The notes beneath the pieces are model-generated. The model was not told where the DNA came from and did not search any database. It was given only the letters and a program-made list of their open reading frames with translations. Positions 49,922 through 58,829 of a stretch of DNA of 64,000 bases are shown here, piece after piece. A program made the position numbers and the translations under genes. Position 1 is the stretch's first letter; each line of letters begins with the position of its first letter. The DNA is from DATARH01 sp963712835 (GTDB taxonomy: Bacteria; Pseudomonadota; Alphaproteobacteria; ATCC43930; CGMCC-115725), in assembly GCA_963712835.1 (NCBI GenBank), contig CAVQJJ010000005.1:434001-498000 (forward strand), in the 5' to 3' direction.

Positions 49922-50245
49922 CTACTTGATGGTTTCGGAAGGCGGCGCCTTGTTCCAGTTGGCGTCGCTCGGCTGCTTGTCGCAGTTGAACGACGCAACG
50001 CACGAATCATAGAACTGCGAGCCTTGCAGCGGCCCGCATTCCTTCGCGATGCGGGTGGCGCGGAATTTCGGGTTGGAGCATGTCAGCTGCTGGTATTGCT
50101 GGCTGGCCCTTACATTCTGCTGCGGCGTCTCTCCGACCGCCTGTGCCGACGCAGGCGGAGCCGCCGGCTGGCTTTGCGCCAGCGCCATGCCCGCGCTGCC
50201 GATCAGCGCCAGAGCAAATACAGTCGATGCAAAACCCCTCGCCAT
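49922..50245 (-). CDS. Small secreted four-cysteine protein
   Basis: From ATG 50245 (GGGGAG upstream) the 107-residue product has a signal peptide (ARGFASTVFALALIGSAGMALAQ without its Met). A Gln/Pro/Ala linker follows, and then a domain with four Cys: LTCSNPKFRA, AKECGPLQ, and DSCVASFNCDK. Two disulfides are likely in the periplasm. No family recognised. The frame continues upstream to 50290 but that is before the ribosome binding site. It lies upstream of the DUF427 gene on the same strand. Confidence 0.68.
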   Translation of the reverse strand: MARGFASTVFALALIGSAGMALAQSQPAAPPASAQAVGETPQQNVRASQQYQQLTCSNPKFRATRIAKECGPLQGSQFYDSCVASFNCDKQPSDANWNKAPPSETIK

Positions 50246-50300
50246 CGCCGCTCCCCTTTTTCCATGCGCCAACTCGCGACGCTTTCCCAAAGATCGTGGC

Positions 50301-51041
50301 TCAGCCGACCATCGTCAATCCGCCACTGACGCTCAAGACCTGGCCGGTGATGTAATCCGACCGGGCCCCCAGGAAAAACATCGTCGCCTCGGCGATATCC
50401 TCGGGTCGCGCGATGCGGCGAAACGGGATCGCCCGGGTCAACGCCTCGCGCATGCGCTCGGGCTGGCGTTGGAAGAGCGGCGTGTCGGTCGGGCCGGGAC
50501 AAACGCAGTTGACGTTGAGCTTGTACCGGGCCATCTCGCGCGCCAGCGATTTGGTGAAGGCGATAAGCCCGCCTTTAGCCGCGGCGTAGACGGTTTCGCC
50601 CATGCTGCCGACGCGCCCGGCATCGCTCGAGATGTTGACGATCTTCCCCGCCTGCGCCTCGATCATCGGCGGCAGCACCGCGCGGGTCAGCCGGATCGCG
50701 CCCATCAGGTTGATCGCGATCAGCGAATCCCACATCTCGGGCGGGTTTTCGATAAAGGGCTGGATGCGGTCCCAGCCGGCGCCGTTGACCAGCCCGTCGA
50801 CCCGCCCGACCTTGCCGTGCACCGCCGCGGCGAAGGCTTCGATCGACCCGGTGTCGGCGAGGTCGAGCTTCAGGAACTCGGCTGCCCCCTTCGCCGCCGC
50901 CGCGGTCGCCTCGCCACCGGCTTCATCGATATCGCCGATAAAGACATGCGCGCCCTCGCGCGCCAGCAGCAGCGCCGTCGCCCTGCCAATCCCCGACGCG
51001 CCGCCGGTGACGATGACAGCTCGACCCTTCATTTCATCCAT
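50301..51041 (-). CDS. SDR-family oxidoreductase (BadH/FabG-like)
   Basis: The 246-residue classical SDR has the cofactor motif TGGASGIG, Asp in IGDIDEAGG (NAD preference), NGAG, catalytic Ser in ISSDAGRVG, and YAAAKGG with Tyr and Lys. PGPTDTPLF follows. The sequence style resembles 2-hydroxycyclohexanecarboxyl-CoA dehydrogenase (BadH) and related acyl-CoA dehydrogenases, but substrate is a guess. ATG 51041 has GGGAGG upstream. It follows the LTA-synthase-type gene by 31 bases. Confidence 0.87.
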   Translation of the reverse strand: MDEMKGRAVIVTGGASGIGRATALLLAREGAHVFIGDIDEAGGEATAAAAKGAAEFLKLDLADTGSIEAFAAAVHGKVGRVDGLVNGAGWDRIQPFIENPPEMWDSLIAINLMGAIRLTRAVLPPMIEAQAGKIVNISSDAGRVGSMGETVYAAAKGGLIAFTKSLAREMARYKLNVNCVCPGPTDTPLFQRQPERMREALTRAIPFRRIARPEDIAEATMFFLGARSDYITGQVLSVSGGLTMVG

Positions 51042-51072
51042 GCGCCTAACCTCCCACGACCGGCCGAGGATG

Positions 51073-52563
51073 CTAGGCGCGGTCGGCCGTCGCGACAACG
51101 GCGTCGCGGAGTTGGGCTTCTACCGACGTCGTCGCCTGGATCAACGCGCGGCCAAGTTCATGCGCGGCGAGGTCGCGACGCCGCGAAACGCCATCCGCTG
51201 ACCAGATCGCATAGTCGCTGCGCCAGTCGTCAAAGCCGCGCCGCGCGAATTCGCGCGGCAGGCTCGGCAGATGGTCGCCGTAGAAGCCGAGCACCGCTCC
51301 GTCGCCACGCCGCGCCAGCCCGTCGAGCAGGATTTGGATCATCTCGTCGGATTGTCGCAACCCGGCAAGATAGCCCTCCAACTCACCGGTGGCGCCGGGC
51401 CAGGGCCCGTGATTGCCCATGGTGATCGCGAAAACGAAGGCGCTCGGTCGCGCCGCGTCGAGGACGCGCAGCAAGTGCTCCGCCAGTTCGGGGTCGCTCA
51501 TGTGGGGCGGTGTGCGGCCGCCGCCGAGGGTGTCGCGCCCGAGGAACGTCTCGAACCCCAGAGCCGGCATCGCCAGGTCGCGGCGAAAGAACCGCCGGTC
51601 GAACGGGTGCAGGCAGATCGTCCGGTAGCCTGCCGCGCGCAGCTGCCACACCTGCGAAGCGATGCGGCCGCGCGCCAGCGCATGGTACGGGTTGAAGCGG
51701 TCATAGCCGAGCGCGGCATCGTCAAACCCGGTCAGCACCGCGAACTCAGCGCGCGTCGTATTGGCGCCCCAGGCCGGCACGGTGAGCCGCCCATGGCTTC
51801 CGCCGGCGCACGCTGCGTCGTAGCCGCTGAGACCATCGCGCGGCAAGTCGGAAAAAGCGCGGCGCGCGTCGAAGAACGATTCGCACTGCACGAGCACAAT
51901 CGGCCGCGCCGGCGCCAGATCGCCAATCACCACCGGCGCCCCGAGCCGGGCACGGCGCGCCGGACGCTCGGCGCGGGCGATGATGCCATGCACGATGAGC
52001 ATCGCCGCCGGCCCGAGCCGCGCCGCGTCGGCGAACGGCTTGCCGCTGGGTCCCAGCCTTCGGAGCGCCCGCGCCGCCGCACCGAGCCAAGGTTCGTGCC
52101 CGATGCGCCACAGCAGCGCCACGACACATCCGGCAAAAATTGCCGCCACGAATGGATGCGGCGCCATTGCGGTCGGTTCGACCATCGGCAACGCCAAACC
52201 GGCCAGCACCGCCATCGTGGCGCCGCCGATCACCAGCCCCGTGCCGGCAAACGGCAGGTAAAGATGCGGGTGGGTGAAGACCTGCGGCAGCTCGGACAAA
52301 GCGGTAAACACCAACGGCTCGCGCAGCACGTCACGCAGCGTGCGGTCAGCGAACGCAAAACCGGCGCCCAACGCGAACACCACGACGCCGGCGAAGATCG
52401 GCTTGCCCGTGGCCAGCAACAGCACACCGAAGACAAAACCCAGCGGCGCCGCGTCGAGCAGCGTCGCGACAGACACCCTGCGCGCGCCCGCCACCCAGCG
52501 CGGCGCGAGCCATCCCGCGATCCCCAACCCCACACCGACCGCGACATGCAGCGTTCCGCTCAC
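51073..52563 (-). CDS. LTA-synthase/phosphoglycerol-transferase-type membrane sulfatase-fold protein
   Basis: The start is GTG 52563, overlapping the SDR stop by four bases (GTGA), giving 496 residues. The N-terminal ~200 residues contain about five to six hydrophobic helices (LHVAVGVGLGIAGWLAP, FVFGVLLLATGKPIFAGVVVF). The periplasmic sulfatase-like domain then has VLVQCESFFDAR (metal Glu), WGANTTRAEFAVLTG (nucleophile Thr), MGNHGPW and GFYGDHLPSL (metal Asp/His). Such enzymes transfer phosphoglycerol or similar groups from lipid donors onto envelope glycans. Placed in a capsule/LPS-type cluster, it likely decorates a surface or periplasmic glycan. Confidence 0.85.
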   Translation of the reverse strand: MSGTLHVAVGVGLGIAGWLAPRWVAGARRVSVATLLDAAPLGFVFGVLLLATGKPIFAGVVVFALGAGFAFADRTLRDVLREPLVFTALSELPQVFTHPHLYLPFAGTGLVIGGATMAVLAGLALPMVEPTAMAPHPFVAAIFAGCVVALLWRIGHEPWLGAAARALRRLGPSGKPFADAARLGPAAMLIVHGIIARAERPARRARLGAPVVIGDLAPARPIVLVQCESFFDARRAFSDLPRDGLSGYDAACAGGSHGRLTVPAWGANTTRAEFAVLTGFDDAALGYDRFNPYHALARGRIASQVWQLRAAGYRTICLHPFDRRFFRRDLAMPALGFETFLGRDTLGGGRTPPHMSDPELAEHLLRVLDAARPSAFVFAITMGNHGPWPGATGELEGYLAGLRQSDEMIQILLDGLARRGDGAVLGFYGDHLPSLPREFARRGFDDWRSDYAIWSADGVSRRRDLAAHELGRALIQATTSVEAQLRDAVVATADRA

Positions 52564-53333
52564 GCCGGACGGATCCGAAAGCGAAAGCCGCGCACGATGC
52601 GGTCGCCGATCGCCGCCGGCAGCGCGTCGGCGAACCGCATCCCGAGCGCCAGCGTCCAGGGAAAATCGACCCGCCGACGGCCCCGTTCGATGCCGCGTTT
52701 CACGATCCGCGCCGCGCGCTCGGTGTCGATGAGGAACGGCGTCGGCCCCTCCCAGCGGTCGGTCATGCGCGAGGCGAAAAAGCCGGGGCACGCCACCGTC
52801 ACTCGTATCCCGTGTGGCTCGGCGAGCGCACGCAACGCCTCGCCATAGGCGCGCAACCCGGCCTTGCTGGCGCAATAGCCGGGCGAATAGGGCAGCCCGC
52901 GATAGGCGGCAATCGAGGAAATCAACGCCACCCGCCCGCGTCCGCGCGCCGTCATTGCCGGCAGCAGCGGCGCCACCGTGTGCACCGCCCCCAGCAAATT
53001 CACCGCGACCTGCCGCGTGGTCGCGTCGATGTCTTCACCTGAGGCGTCCTGCTCCGGCCCTGCTGATATGCCGGCATTGGCGATGACGAGGTCGACCAGA
53101 TGCGCCGCGTCGAACGCCGTGAGCCATGCTTCGAGCGGGCCACGCTCGGCGACGTTGATCGTCGCCTCTTCGACCATCGCGCCTGCCGCGCGGCACGACG
53201 CGGCCACCGCCAAAAGACGCGCAGGATCGCGCCCAATCAACCCCATTGTCACGCCCGGCGCGGCGTAAGCGCGCGCCAACGCGGCGCCGAGCCCGCTCGA
53301 TGCGCCGGTAATGACCGCCGAGCGGATCACCAT
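52560..53333 (-). CDS. SDR-family oxidoreductase in the polysaccharide cluster
   Basis: From ATG 53333, whose first bases overlap the end of the KpsC-like gene, the product has 257 residues. Motifs are TGASSGLGAALARAYA, NAGIS, ISSIAAYRGLPYSPGYCASKAGL (Ser, Tyr, Lys) and PGFFASRM. The C-terminus FRFRIRPA is basic. The three genes 53327, 52560 and 51073 overlap one another and are clearly one operon. The role in glycan or lipid-carrier modification is inferred from context. Confidence 0.85.
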   Translation of the reverse strand: MVIRSAVITGASSGLGAALARAYAAPGVTMGLIGRDPARLLAVAASCRAAGAMVEEATINVAERGPLEAWLTAFDAAHLVDLVIANAGISAGPEQDASGEDIDATTRQVAVNLLGAVHTVAPLLPAMTARGRGRVALISSIAAYRGLPYSPGYCASKAGLRAYGEALRALAEPHGIRVTVACPGFFASRMTDRWEGPTPFLIDTERAARIVKRGIERGRRRVDFPWTLALGMRFADALPAAIGDRIVRGFRFRIRPA

Positions 53334-54403
53334 CGCGAGAAAAGCGGCAGGGACGGCCGCAACACCGCCAGCAGCCTGCCCTGTAGCCGGCGTGCGGCCA
53401 CCAGTAGGTCGGAGCGCCACAGCTCGCGCTGCGCCAGGCGATCGATGATCTTCTCCGGCGTGCAGAGCTGACGGGTGATTGGATCGAGATACCGCGGATA
53501 GAGGATCAGCGCTCCGGCCGCCAGCTCCTCCAGTGACAGCAGCCGCCCGCGATCCCAGGGCATGACGTCACGGGTGAGACCCCAGCCGGCATAGAATGGC
53601 CGGCCATAGACCGTCACCGGCACCCGCCGCAGCAACGCCTCGAAGCCGCTGAGCGAGGTCAGCGTATGCAGCTCATCGATCTCGCCGCAGAGCGCCGCGA
53701 TCGATCCACCACGCACGATCCAATCGGCATACTGGCGCAGCGCCGCGGCGCCGACGGCGCCCTTGCGGTGGCCGGCAACGACATCGGGGTGCGGCTTGTA
53801 GACGATAAAGGCGTCGGGATTGGCGGCGCGCACCCGCGCCAGCAGATCGAGATTGCCATGCACCACACCGCCGCCCAGCCGCACCGACAGATCGTCCTCG
53901 ACCTGGCCGGGCACCAGGATGCGCCGCCTTCCCGGCGGCCATGGAATGCGCATGCAACTTCCCGCGAGATTGTACTTGGTGATGCCGCTCGCGACGATGC
54001 GATCGACCAACCGGTGCGCCCGCGCGAGCAGCGCCTCGTCGAAATCGCCATCGCGCAGCAAGCGTTCGAGGTCGCTGCCGCTGTCGGGATCGAAATAGAT
54101 GCCGCCTTCGTCGAGCACGATCGATACGCCCGGCAGAAAATCCGAGCCAAGCCCGATGGAGCGCAGGAACCCGTCCTCGACGCGAACGAGCGGCACCCCG
54201 CGCGTTTGGGCCGCCTCGGCAAGCCCGGCGGGCTCGCGCGTCGCCCACACCGCGATGGCTCCGCCGCGCGCGGCCGCCTCATCGACAGCCGCAGCGACGT
54301 CGCGGCGAAAAACCGGGCGGCCGCTCGGCGTCGCGAAAAACTCGGCGATCCGCCGCCGCTTCCACCACGACATGCCGACACAGACCGCGATCTCTCGGTT
54401 CAC
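53327..54403 (-). CDS. Capsular polysaccharide export/biosynthesis protein (KpsC/LipA-like, short form)
   Basis: GTG 54403 with GGGGAGG eight bases upstream gives 358 residues; the longer open frame would overlap the divergent dehydratase gene. Blocks typical of the KpsC (beta-Kdo transferase) family are VRVEDGFLRSIGLGSDFLPG, SIVLDEGGIYFDPDSGSDLERLL, RILVPGQVEDDLSVRLGG, VVYKPHPDVVAGHRKGA-like, and FEALLRRVPVTVYGRPFYAGWGLT. KpsC proteins often have two copies of this domain; here there is one. It probably adds Kdo or otherwise prepares a lipid-linked capsular glycan for export. Heads an overlapping operon with an SDR and an LTA-synthase-type gene. Confidence 0.85.
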   Translation of the reverse strand: MNREIAVCVGMSWWKRRRIAEFFATPSGRPVFRRDVAAAVDEAAARGGAIAVWATREPAGLAEAAQTRGVPLVRVEDGFLRSIGLGSDFLPGVSIVLDEGGIYFDPDSGSDLERLLRDGDFDEALLARAHRLVDRIVASGITKYNLAGSCMRIPWPPGRRRILVPGQVEDDLSVRLGGGVVHGNLDLLARVRAANPDAFIVYKPHPDVVAGHRKGAVGAAALRQYADWIVRGGSIAALCGEIDELHTLTSLSGFEALLRRVPVTVYGRPFYAGWGLTRDVMPWDRGRLLSLEELAAGALILYPRYLDPITRQLCTPEKIIDRLAQRELWRSDLLVAARRLQGRLLAVLRPSLPLFSRW

Positions 54404-54587
54404 CGGCCGCGCCTCCCCTATGCGCCCCGCCAGAATTTCGACCAGTCTCGACGCCAGGCTTCGCGCTTGTCCAATAAAATCGCGCTTAGGTTGCCGGCGG
54501 CCCGAAACCCGCGTCCACGGTTGCCACGGGCCGCGCGCTCCGCCTAACTTGCATCGACGACGTAGCGACCGAAGGGCGGCGAGCGCG

Positions 54588-55658
54588 ATGAAGGTGCTGG
54601 TGACGGGGGGCGCCGGATTTATCGGCTCGGCCGTATGCCGGCTGTTCGTCGCCGAGCTGGGCGTCACCGTGCTCAACGTCGACAAGCTGACCTATGCCGC
54701 CAATCCTGCCTCGCTGCGGCCGATCGAGAACCACCCCAACTACCGCTTCGAAAAAGCCGATATCTGCGACCGGCCGGTGATCGCGCGGCTGGTAGCCGAA
54801 TTTTCGCCCGATGCGGTGCTGCATCTCGCGGCGGAGTCGCATGTCGACCGCTCGATCGATGGGCCGGGCGAGTTCATCCGCACCAATATCGACGGCACTT
54901 ATTCGATGCTGGAAGCGGCGCTCGATTACTGGCGCGGCCTGCCGCCGGCGCGCGCCAAGGCCTTCCGTTTCCACCACGTCTCGACCGACGAGGTGTTCGG
55001 CTCATTGGGCGCCCGCGGCAAGTTCACCGAGACCACGCGCTACAAGCCCAATTCGCCCTATTCGGCCTCAAAGGCGGCGTCCGACCATCTGGTGCGCGCC
55101 TGGCACGAGACCTACGGCCTGACGGCGGTGATCAGCAATTGCTCGAACAATTACGGGCCGTTCCATTTCCCGGAAAAGCTGGTCCCGCTGTGCATCTTGA
55201 AGGCGATGCACGGCGAGCCGATCCCGGTCTACGGCAAGGGCGACAACGTGCGCGACTGGCTCTATGTCGAAGACCACGCCCGCGCGCTCTACACGATCCT
55301 CACCAAGGCGAAGCCGGGCGCGAGCTACAATATCGGCTGCGACGGCGAGCAGAAGAATATCGACGTGGTGACGCGGATCTGCGCGCTGCTCGACGAAATG
55401 CTGCCCGCCTCGCCGCATCGCCCGCACAGGAAGCTCATCAATTTTGTCGCCGACCGCCCGGCGCACGACCGGCGCTATGCGATGGACGCGGCGAAATTGC
55501 GCGGCGACCTCGGCTGGACGCCGCAGGAGACTTTCGACACCGGCCTCCGAAAGACCGTGCGCTGGTATCTCGACAATCGCTGGTGGTGGGAGCCGATCTG
55601 GTACGGCCGCTATTCCGGCGCGCGCCTCGGTTCGGCACCCGCGGCCGCCGAGGGATGA
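54588..55658 (+). CDS. rfbB: dTDP-glucose 4,6-dehydratase
   Basis: The 356-residue extended SDR converts dTDP-glucose to the 4-keto-6-deoxy sugar. TGGAGFIGSAVCRLFV (NAD motif), DKLTYAANPASL, HLAAESHVDRSIDGPGEFIRTNIDGT, HVSTDEVFGSLG and PYSASKAASDHLVRAW (Tyr, Lys) are diagnostic. SNCSNNYGPFHFPEKLVPL and GDNVRDWLYVEDHARAL follow. The start is ATG 54588, GGGCGGCGAG upstream. Divergent from the KpsC-like gene (184-base gap). rfbA, rfbC and rfbD are not in the window, so the pathway must be completed elsewhere. Confidence 0.92.
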   Translation: MKVLVTGGAGFIGSAVCRLFVAELGVTVLNVDKLTYAANPASLRPIENHPNYRFEKADICDRPVIARLVAEFSPDAVLHLAAESHVDRSIDGPGEFIRTNIDGTYSMLEAALDYWRGLPPARAKAFRFHHVSTDEVFGSLGARGKFTETTRYKPNSPYSASKAASDHLVRAWHETYGLTAVISNCSNNYGPFHFPEKLVPLCILKAMHGEPIPVYGKGDNVRDWLYVEDHARALYTILTKAKPGASYNIGCDGEQKNIDVVTRICALLDEMLPASPHRPHRKLINFVADRPAHDRRYAMDAAKLRGDLGWTPQETFDTGLRKTVRWYLDNRWWWEPIWYGRYSGARLGSAPAAAEG

Positions 55659-55689
55659 ACATCTACAAGAGGCTTGGAAGGGCACGAAC

Positions 55690-56910
55690 ATGAGCTTTGC
55701 CTACGAAAACCTGTTCGCGAAGAAGGTGCCCGCCCCGGCGGTGCGCTTCGCCGGCTATCCCAAATACAATTTCATCGGCGGCCACAACGACCCGACCCTG
55801 ATTCCGGTCGAGGGGCTGATCGAGGCCACAGCAAGCGCGCTGCGCAAGGAAGGCCCGAACCTCGCGATGTACACCGCGGCGCAGGGCAATCAGGGCCATC
55901 TGGGCTTGCGGCAGTTCGTCAAGCAGAAGGCGAAGCTGCGCGGCATCGACTGCTCGGCCGACGACATCCTGATCCTCGCCGGCTCGGGTCAGGGCATCGA
56001 CCTGATCAACGCCGTGCTGCTGGAGCCGGGCGACACGGTGATCCTCGAGGAATTCTCCTACGGCGGCGCGATCACCAAGCTGAAGCGCGAGGGCCAGAAG
56101 ATCGTCGGCGCGCCGCTCGACGAGGACGGCATCAAGATCGACGCGCTCGCCAACATCCTCAAGGATTTGAAGGGCAAGGGCGTCACCCCGAAATACATCT
56201 ACACGATCCCGACCATTCAGAACCCGACCGGCAGCATCATGCCGCTCGAACGGCGGCAGCAGTTATTGAAGGTCGCGATAGAGTACGGTGTGCCGATCTT
56301 CGAGGATGAATGCTACGCCGACCTGATCTGGGGCGGCACCAAGGCGCCGCCGGCGATCTATTCGCTCGATCGCGACCACGTGATCCATCTCGGCTCGTTC
56401 TCGAAGACGCTGTCGCCGGCGCTGCGCCTCGGTTATTGCATCGCCGATTGGAATTTCATGAGCCGAATGATCGCCAGCCGCAGCGACAGCGGCTGCGGCG
56501 CCTTGGAGCAGATGGTGGTCGCCGAGTACTTCTCGCAGAATTTCGGCGAGCATGTCGACGAGCTGTCTGAGACCTTGAAGGGAAAGCTCGACACGATGGT
56601 CGAGGCGCTGGAGCGCGAGTTCGGCACCGCCGTCGAGCCGTGGACGCCGAAGGGCGGCATCTTCCTGTGGATGAAGCTTCCCGACGAGGTCGACATCATG
56701 AAGCTGGTGCAGCCGGCGGCGGCGGCCGGCATCGCACTCAACCCAGGCCCTGAATGGGCGGTCGACGGCTCCGATTCGAAATCGCGGCTGCGGCTCTGTT
56801 TTGCACTGACCTCGAAAGCGGAAATCCGCGAAGGCGTCGCCGCGCTCGCCCGCGTCTGTTACGAGCAGACCGGCATCCCCGCGCAAAGCGGCAATGTGCG
56901 CCGCTCGTGA
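55690..56910 (+). CDS. PLP-dependent aminotransferase, class I/II (AAT fold)
   Basis: The 406-residue protein begins at ATG 55690. It carries the fold-type I features YTAAQGNQGHLGLRQFV, the Asn-Pro-Thr-Gly motif TIQNPTGSIMP, Asp in IFEDECYADLIW, the Schiff-base Lys in GSFSKTLSPALRLGY, and Arg in SRLRLCFALT. It resembles the LysN/2-aminoadipate-type and MocR-like aminotransferases. It follows rfbB by 31 bases on the same strand; with a sugar dehydratase upstream, a role in amino-sugar formation is possible. However, sugar aminotransferases belong to another subgroup, so amino-acid transamination is likelier. Confidence 0.86.
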   Translation: MSFAYENLFAKKVPAPAVRFAGYPKYNFIGGHNDPTLIPVEGLIEATASALRKEGPNLAMYTAAQGNQGHLGLRQFVKQKAKLRGIDCSADDILILAGSGQGIDLINAVLLEPGDTVILEEFSYGGAITKLKREGQKIVGAPLDEDGIKIDALANILKDLKGKGVTPKYIYTIPTIQNPTGSIMPLERRQQLLKVAIEYGVPIFEDECYADLIWGGTKAPPAIYSLDRDHVIHLGSFSKTLSPALRLGYCIADWNFMSRMIASRSDSGCGALEQMVVAEYFSQNFGEHVDELSETLKGKLDTMVEALEREFGTAVEPWTPKGGIFLWMKLPDEVDIMKLVQPAAAAGIALNPGPEWAVDGSDSKSRLRLCFALTSKAEIREGVAALARVCYEQTGIPAQSGNVRRS

Positions 56911-56934
56911 TGCGCTTGCATCGGCGACGCTTAG

Positions 56935-56959
56935 CCCCTCTCTCGCTTGCGGGAGAGGG
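56935..56959 (+). terminator. Hairpin after the aminotransferase gene
   Basis: CCCCTCTC (from 56935) and GAGAGGG (to 56959) form a stem around TCGCTTGCGG, with a mismatch; the run TAAAATC follows. It may end the rfbB-aminotransferase transcript. A similar half element (CCCCTCTCCTTCTCGCGGGG) occurs near 58797-58816. Confidence 0.5.
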
Positions 56960-56980
56960 TAAAATCAATGGGCTTGCCAA

Positions 56981-58144
56981 ATGAGCACCGACAGCGTTCT
57001 GAAACAGGCGGTCGACGACGGCACCCTTCCCGGCGTCGTCGCGATGGCGGCGACGACCGACGGGCCGGTCTATGAGGGCGCGTTCGGCGTACGCCGTCTC
57101 GGCGACGCGCAGCCGATGACGCGCGACACCGTGTTCCGCATCGCCTCGATGACCAAGGCGATCACCTCGGTCGCCGCGATGCAGCTCGTCGAGCAGGGCA
57201 AGCTTTCACTCAATGATCCGGTTCCGGCAATCGATCCGGGTCTCGCTGCGCCGAAGGTGCTGACCGGGTTCGACACCACCGGCAAACCCCAGCTCCGCAC
57301 GGCCGCACGGCCAATCACCCTGCGGCATCTGCTGACCCATACCGCCGGGTTCTGCTACGAGCAGTGGAACCCGGACCTCGAACGCTGTGTCGCCGCGCTC
57401 GGCATGCCGCAGATGGCGAGCGGCAAGCTCGCCGCCATGCGCATGCCGCTGATGTTCGACCCCGGAGAGCGCTGGGAATACGGCATCAACACCGACTGGG
57501 TCGGCCGGCTCGTTGAGGAGATCAGCGGGCAGCGGCTCGATGCCTATTTCGCCGAGCACGTCACCGGCCCGCTCAACATGAATAATACCTGTTTCGCACC
57601 GTCGGCCGAGCAGCGCGCGCGACAGGCGAGCGTGCACCAGCGCCACCCCGACGGCCGCCTCGAACCGCAGCCCTCGGAGCAGCCGATCGAGCGCGAATTC
57701 CTCGCCGGCGGCGGCGGTTTGTATTCCACCGCAGGCGATTACCTGACCTTTCTTCAGATGCTGCTGCATGAAGGCACGCTCAATGGACGCCGCATCCTCA
57801 AGCCCGAAACCGTGGCGCTAATGCGCAAAAACCATATCGGCGAGTTGGCTGTGGGTGTGCTCAAAACCAACAACAAGCCGCTCACCAACGATGTCGACCT
57901 CTTCCCCGGCCAGACGGTGCGCTGGGGGCTCGGCTTTATGCTGACCCCCGAACCCGGCCCCAATGGCCGCAGCGCCGGCAGCGTCAACTGGGCCGGCATT
58001 TTCAACACCTATTACTGGCTCGATCCGGTGAAGCGCGCCGCCGGGGTCATCATGACCCAGATATTGCCCTTCGCCGACACACCGACGCTCGGCGTCTATG
58101 GGGCATTCGAACGGGGCGTCTATGCCGCGATCGGCGGAGGTTGA
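56981..58144 (+). CDS. Beta-lactamase-family serine hydrolase (class C-like)
   Basis: A 387-residue penicillin-recognising-enzyme fold. The nucleophile motif is S56-M-T-K59 in FRIASMTKAITS, the second motif Tyr is in WEYGINTDWVG, and the late H/K-x-G region is around RSAGSVNWAGIFNTYYW. There is no signal peptide. EstB/esterase-type members and lactone/amide hydrolases share this fold, and substrate is unknown. The DUF4410 lipoprotein gene starts five bases after its stop behind GGAGG within its last codons, so the two are co-transcribed. Confidence 0.86.
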   Translation: MSTDSVLKQAVDDGTLPGVVAMAATTDGPVYEGAFGVRRLGDAQPMTRDTVFRIASMTKAITSVAAMQLVEQGKLSLNDPVPAIDPGLAAPKVLTGFDTTGKPQLRTAARPITLRHLLTHTAGFCYEQWNPDLERCVAALGMPQMASGKLAAMRMPLMFDPGERWEYGINTDWVGRLVEEISGQRLDAYFAEHVTGPLNMNNTCFAPSAEQRARQASVHQRHPDGRLEPQPSEQPIEREFLAGGGGLYSTAGDYLTFLQMLLHEGTLNGRRILKPETVALMRKNHIGELAVGVLKTNNKPLTNDVDLFPGQTVRWGLGFMLTPEPGPNGRSAGSVNWAGIFNTYYWLDPVKRAAGVIMTQILPFADTPTLGVYGAFERGVYAAIGGG

Positions 58145-58148
58145 GCGG

Positions 58149-58790
58149 GTGGGTTTGCCGTTGTCGTCGCTTTTGCGCCGTTGTGTTGTCGCTTTGTCGT
58201 TATCGACGCTGGCCGGATGCGCCCAGAACGCCTCGCTGGGGTCGTCAAATCCGTCGGATTTCATCGTCATCAGCGATTTCGCGCTGCCGCAAGGCGTCGT
58301 GCGTCTCGATCCCTCGTTCGGCTTCTCGCTTTATCGCGGCGAGCCGGGCGTGCCGGCGGAGCGGCGCGCCGCGTCGATCGGGCGGGCGGTAGCGTTTCTC
58401 GTCACCGACACGATTGCCGACCGGCTGCGTGCGCTCGGCTACGACGCGACCAGCACGACCAACCCGAACCCGGCAGGCTCGGTCCATCGCGCGCTGATCG
58501 TCAGCGGCACGTTCCGCACCATCGATGAGGGTGAACGTCGCCACCCGCTGCAAGCGCACAGCGCGGTTATCGCCGATGTCACGATCAAGGCTGAGCTTCC
58601 CAGCGGCGGCGTGCAGCCGGTGCAGAGCTTTACCGTCGACTCGCACACCGCGCCCAAGGTGCCTGACGAAAACGGCGCGGCGCGGCGCGAGACTGGGGTC
58701 GATGCCGATGCCACCGCTGTCGGCGCCGAGATCGCCCGCGTCGTCGGCGAGGTCGCCCGCCGCAACAACTGGCTGCCGGCGAGGCGTTGA
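58149..58790 (+). CDS. DUF4410 family lipoprotein
   Basis: GTG 58149 lies eight bases after GGAGG and gives 213 residues. The signal LPLSSLLRRCVVALSLSTLAGC ends in the lipobox LAGC. The domain has VIVS/VSGTFRTIDEGERR, SAVIADVTIKAE and a C-terminal helix VGAEIARVVGEVARRNNW, which fits DUF4410. These are periplasm-facing lipoproteins of unknown role. The preceding hydrolase is cytosolic by sequence, so functional linkage is uncertain. Confidence 0.72.
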   Translation: MGLPLSSLLRRCVVALSLSTLAGCAQNASLGSSNPSDFIVISDFALPQGVVRLDPSFGFSLYRGEPGVPAERRAASIGRAVAFLVTDTIADRLRALGYDATSTTNPNPAGSVHRALIVSGTFRTIDEGERRHPLQAHSAVIADVTIKAELPSGGVQPVQSFTVDSHTAPKVPDENGAARRETGVDADATAVGAEIARVVGEVARRNNWLPARR

Positions 58791-58829
58791 CCTTATCCCC
58801 TCTCCTTCTCGCGGGGTGAAGGATAATTT

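Noticed and set aside
53327..54685. Longer KpsC-like frame starting at 54685
   Set aside because: It would overlap the divergent rfbB start; GTG 54403 has a strong GGGGAGG site and fits the family N-terminus.
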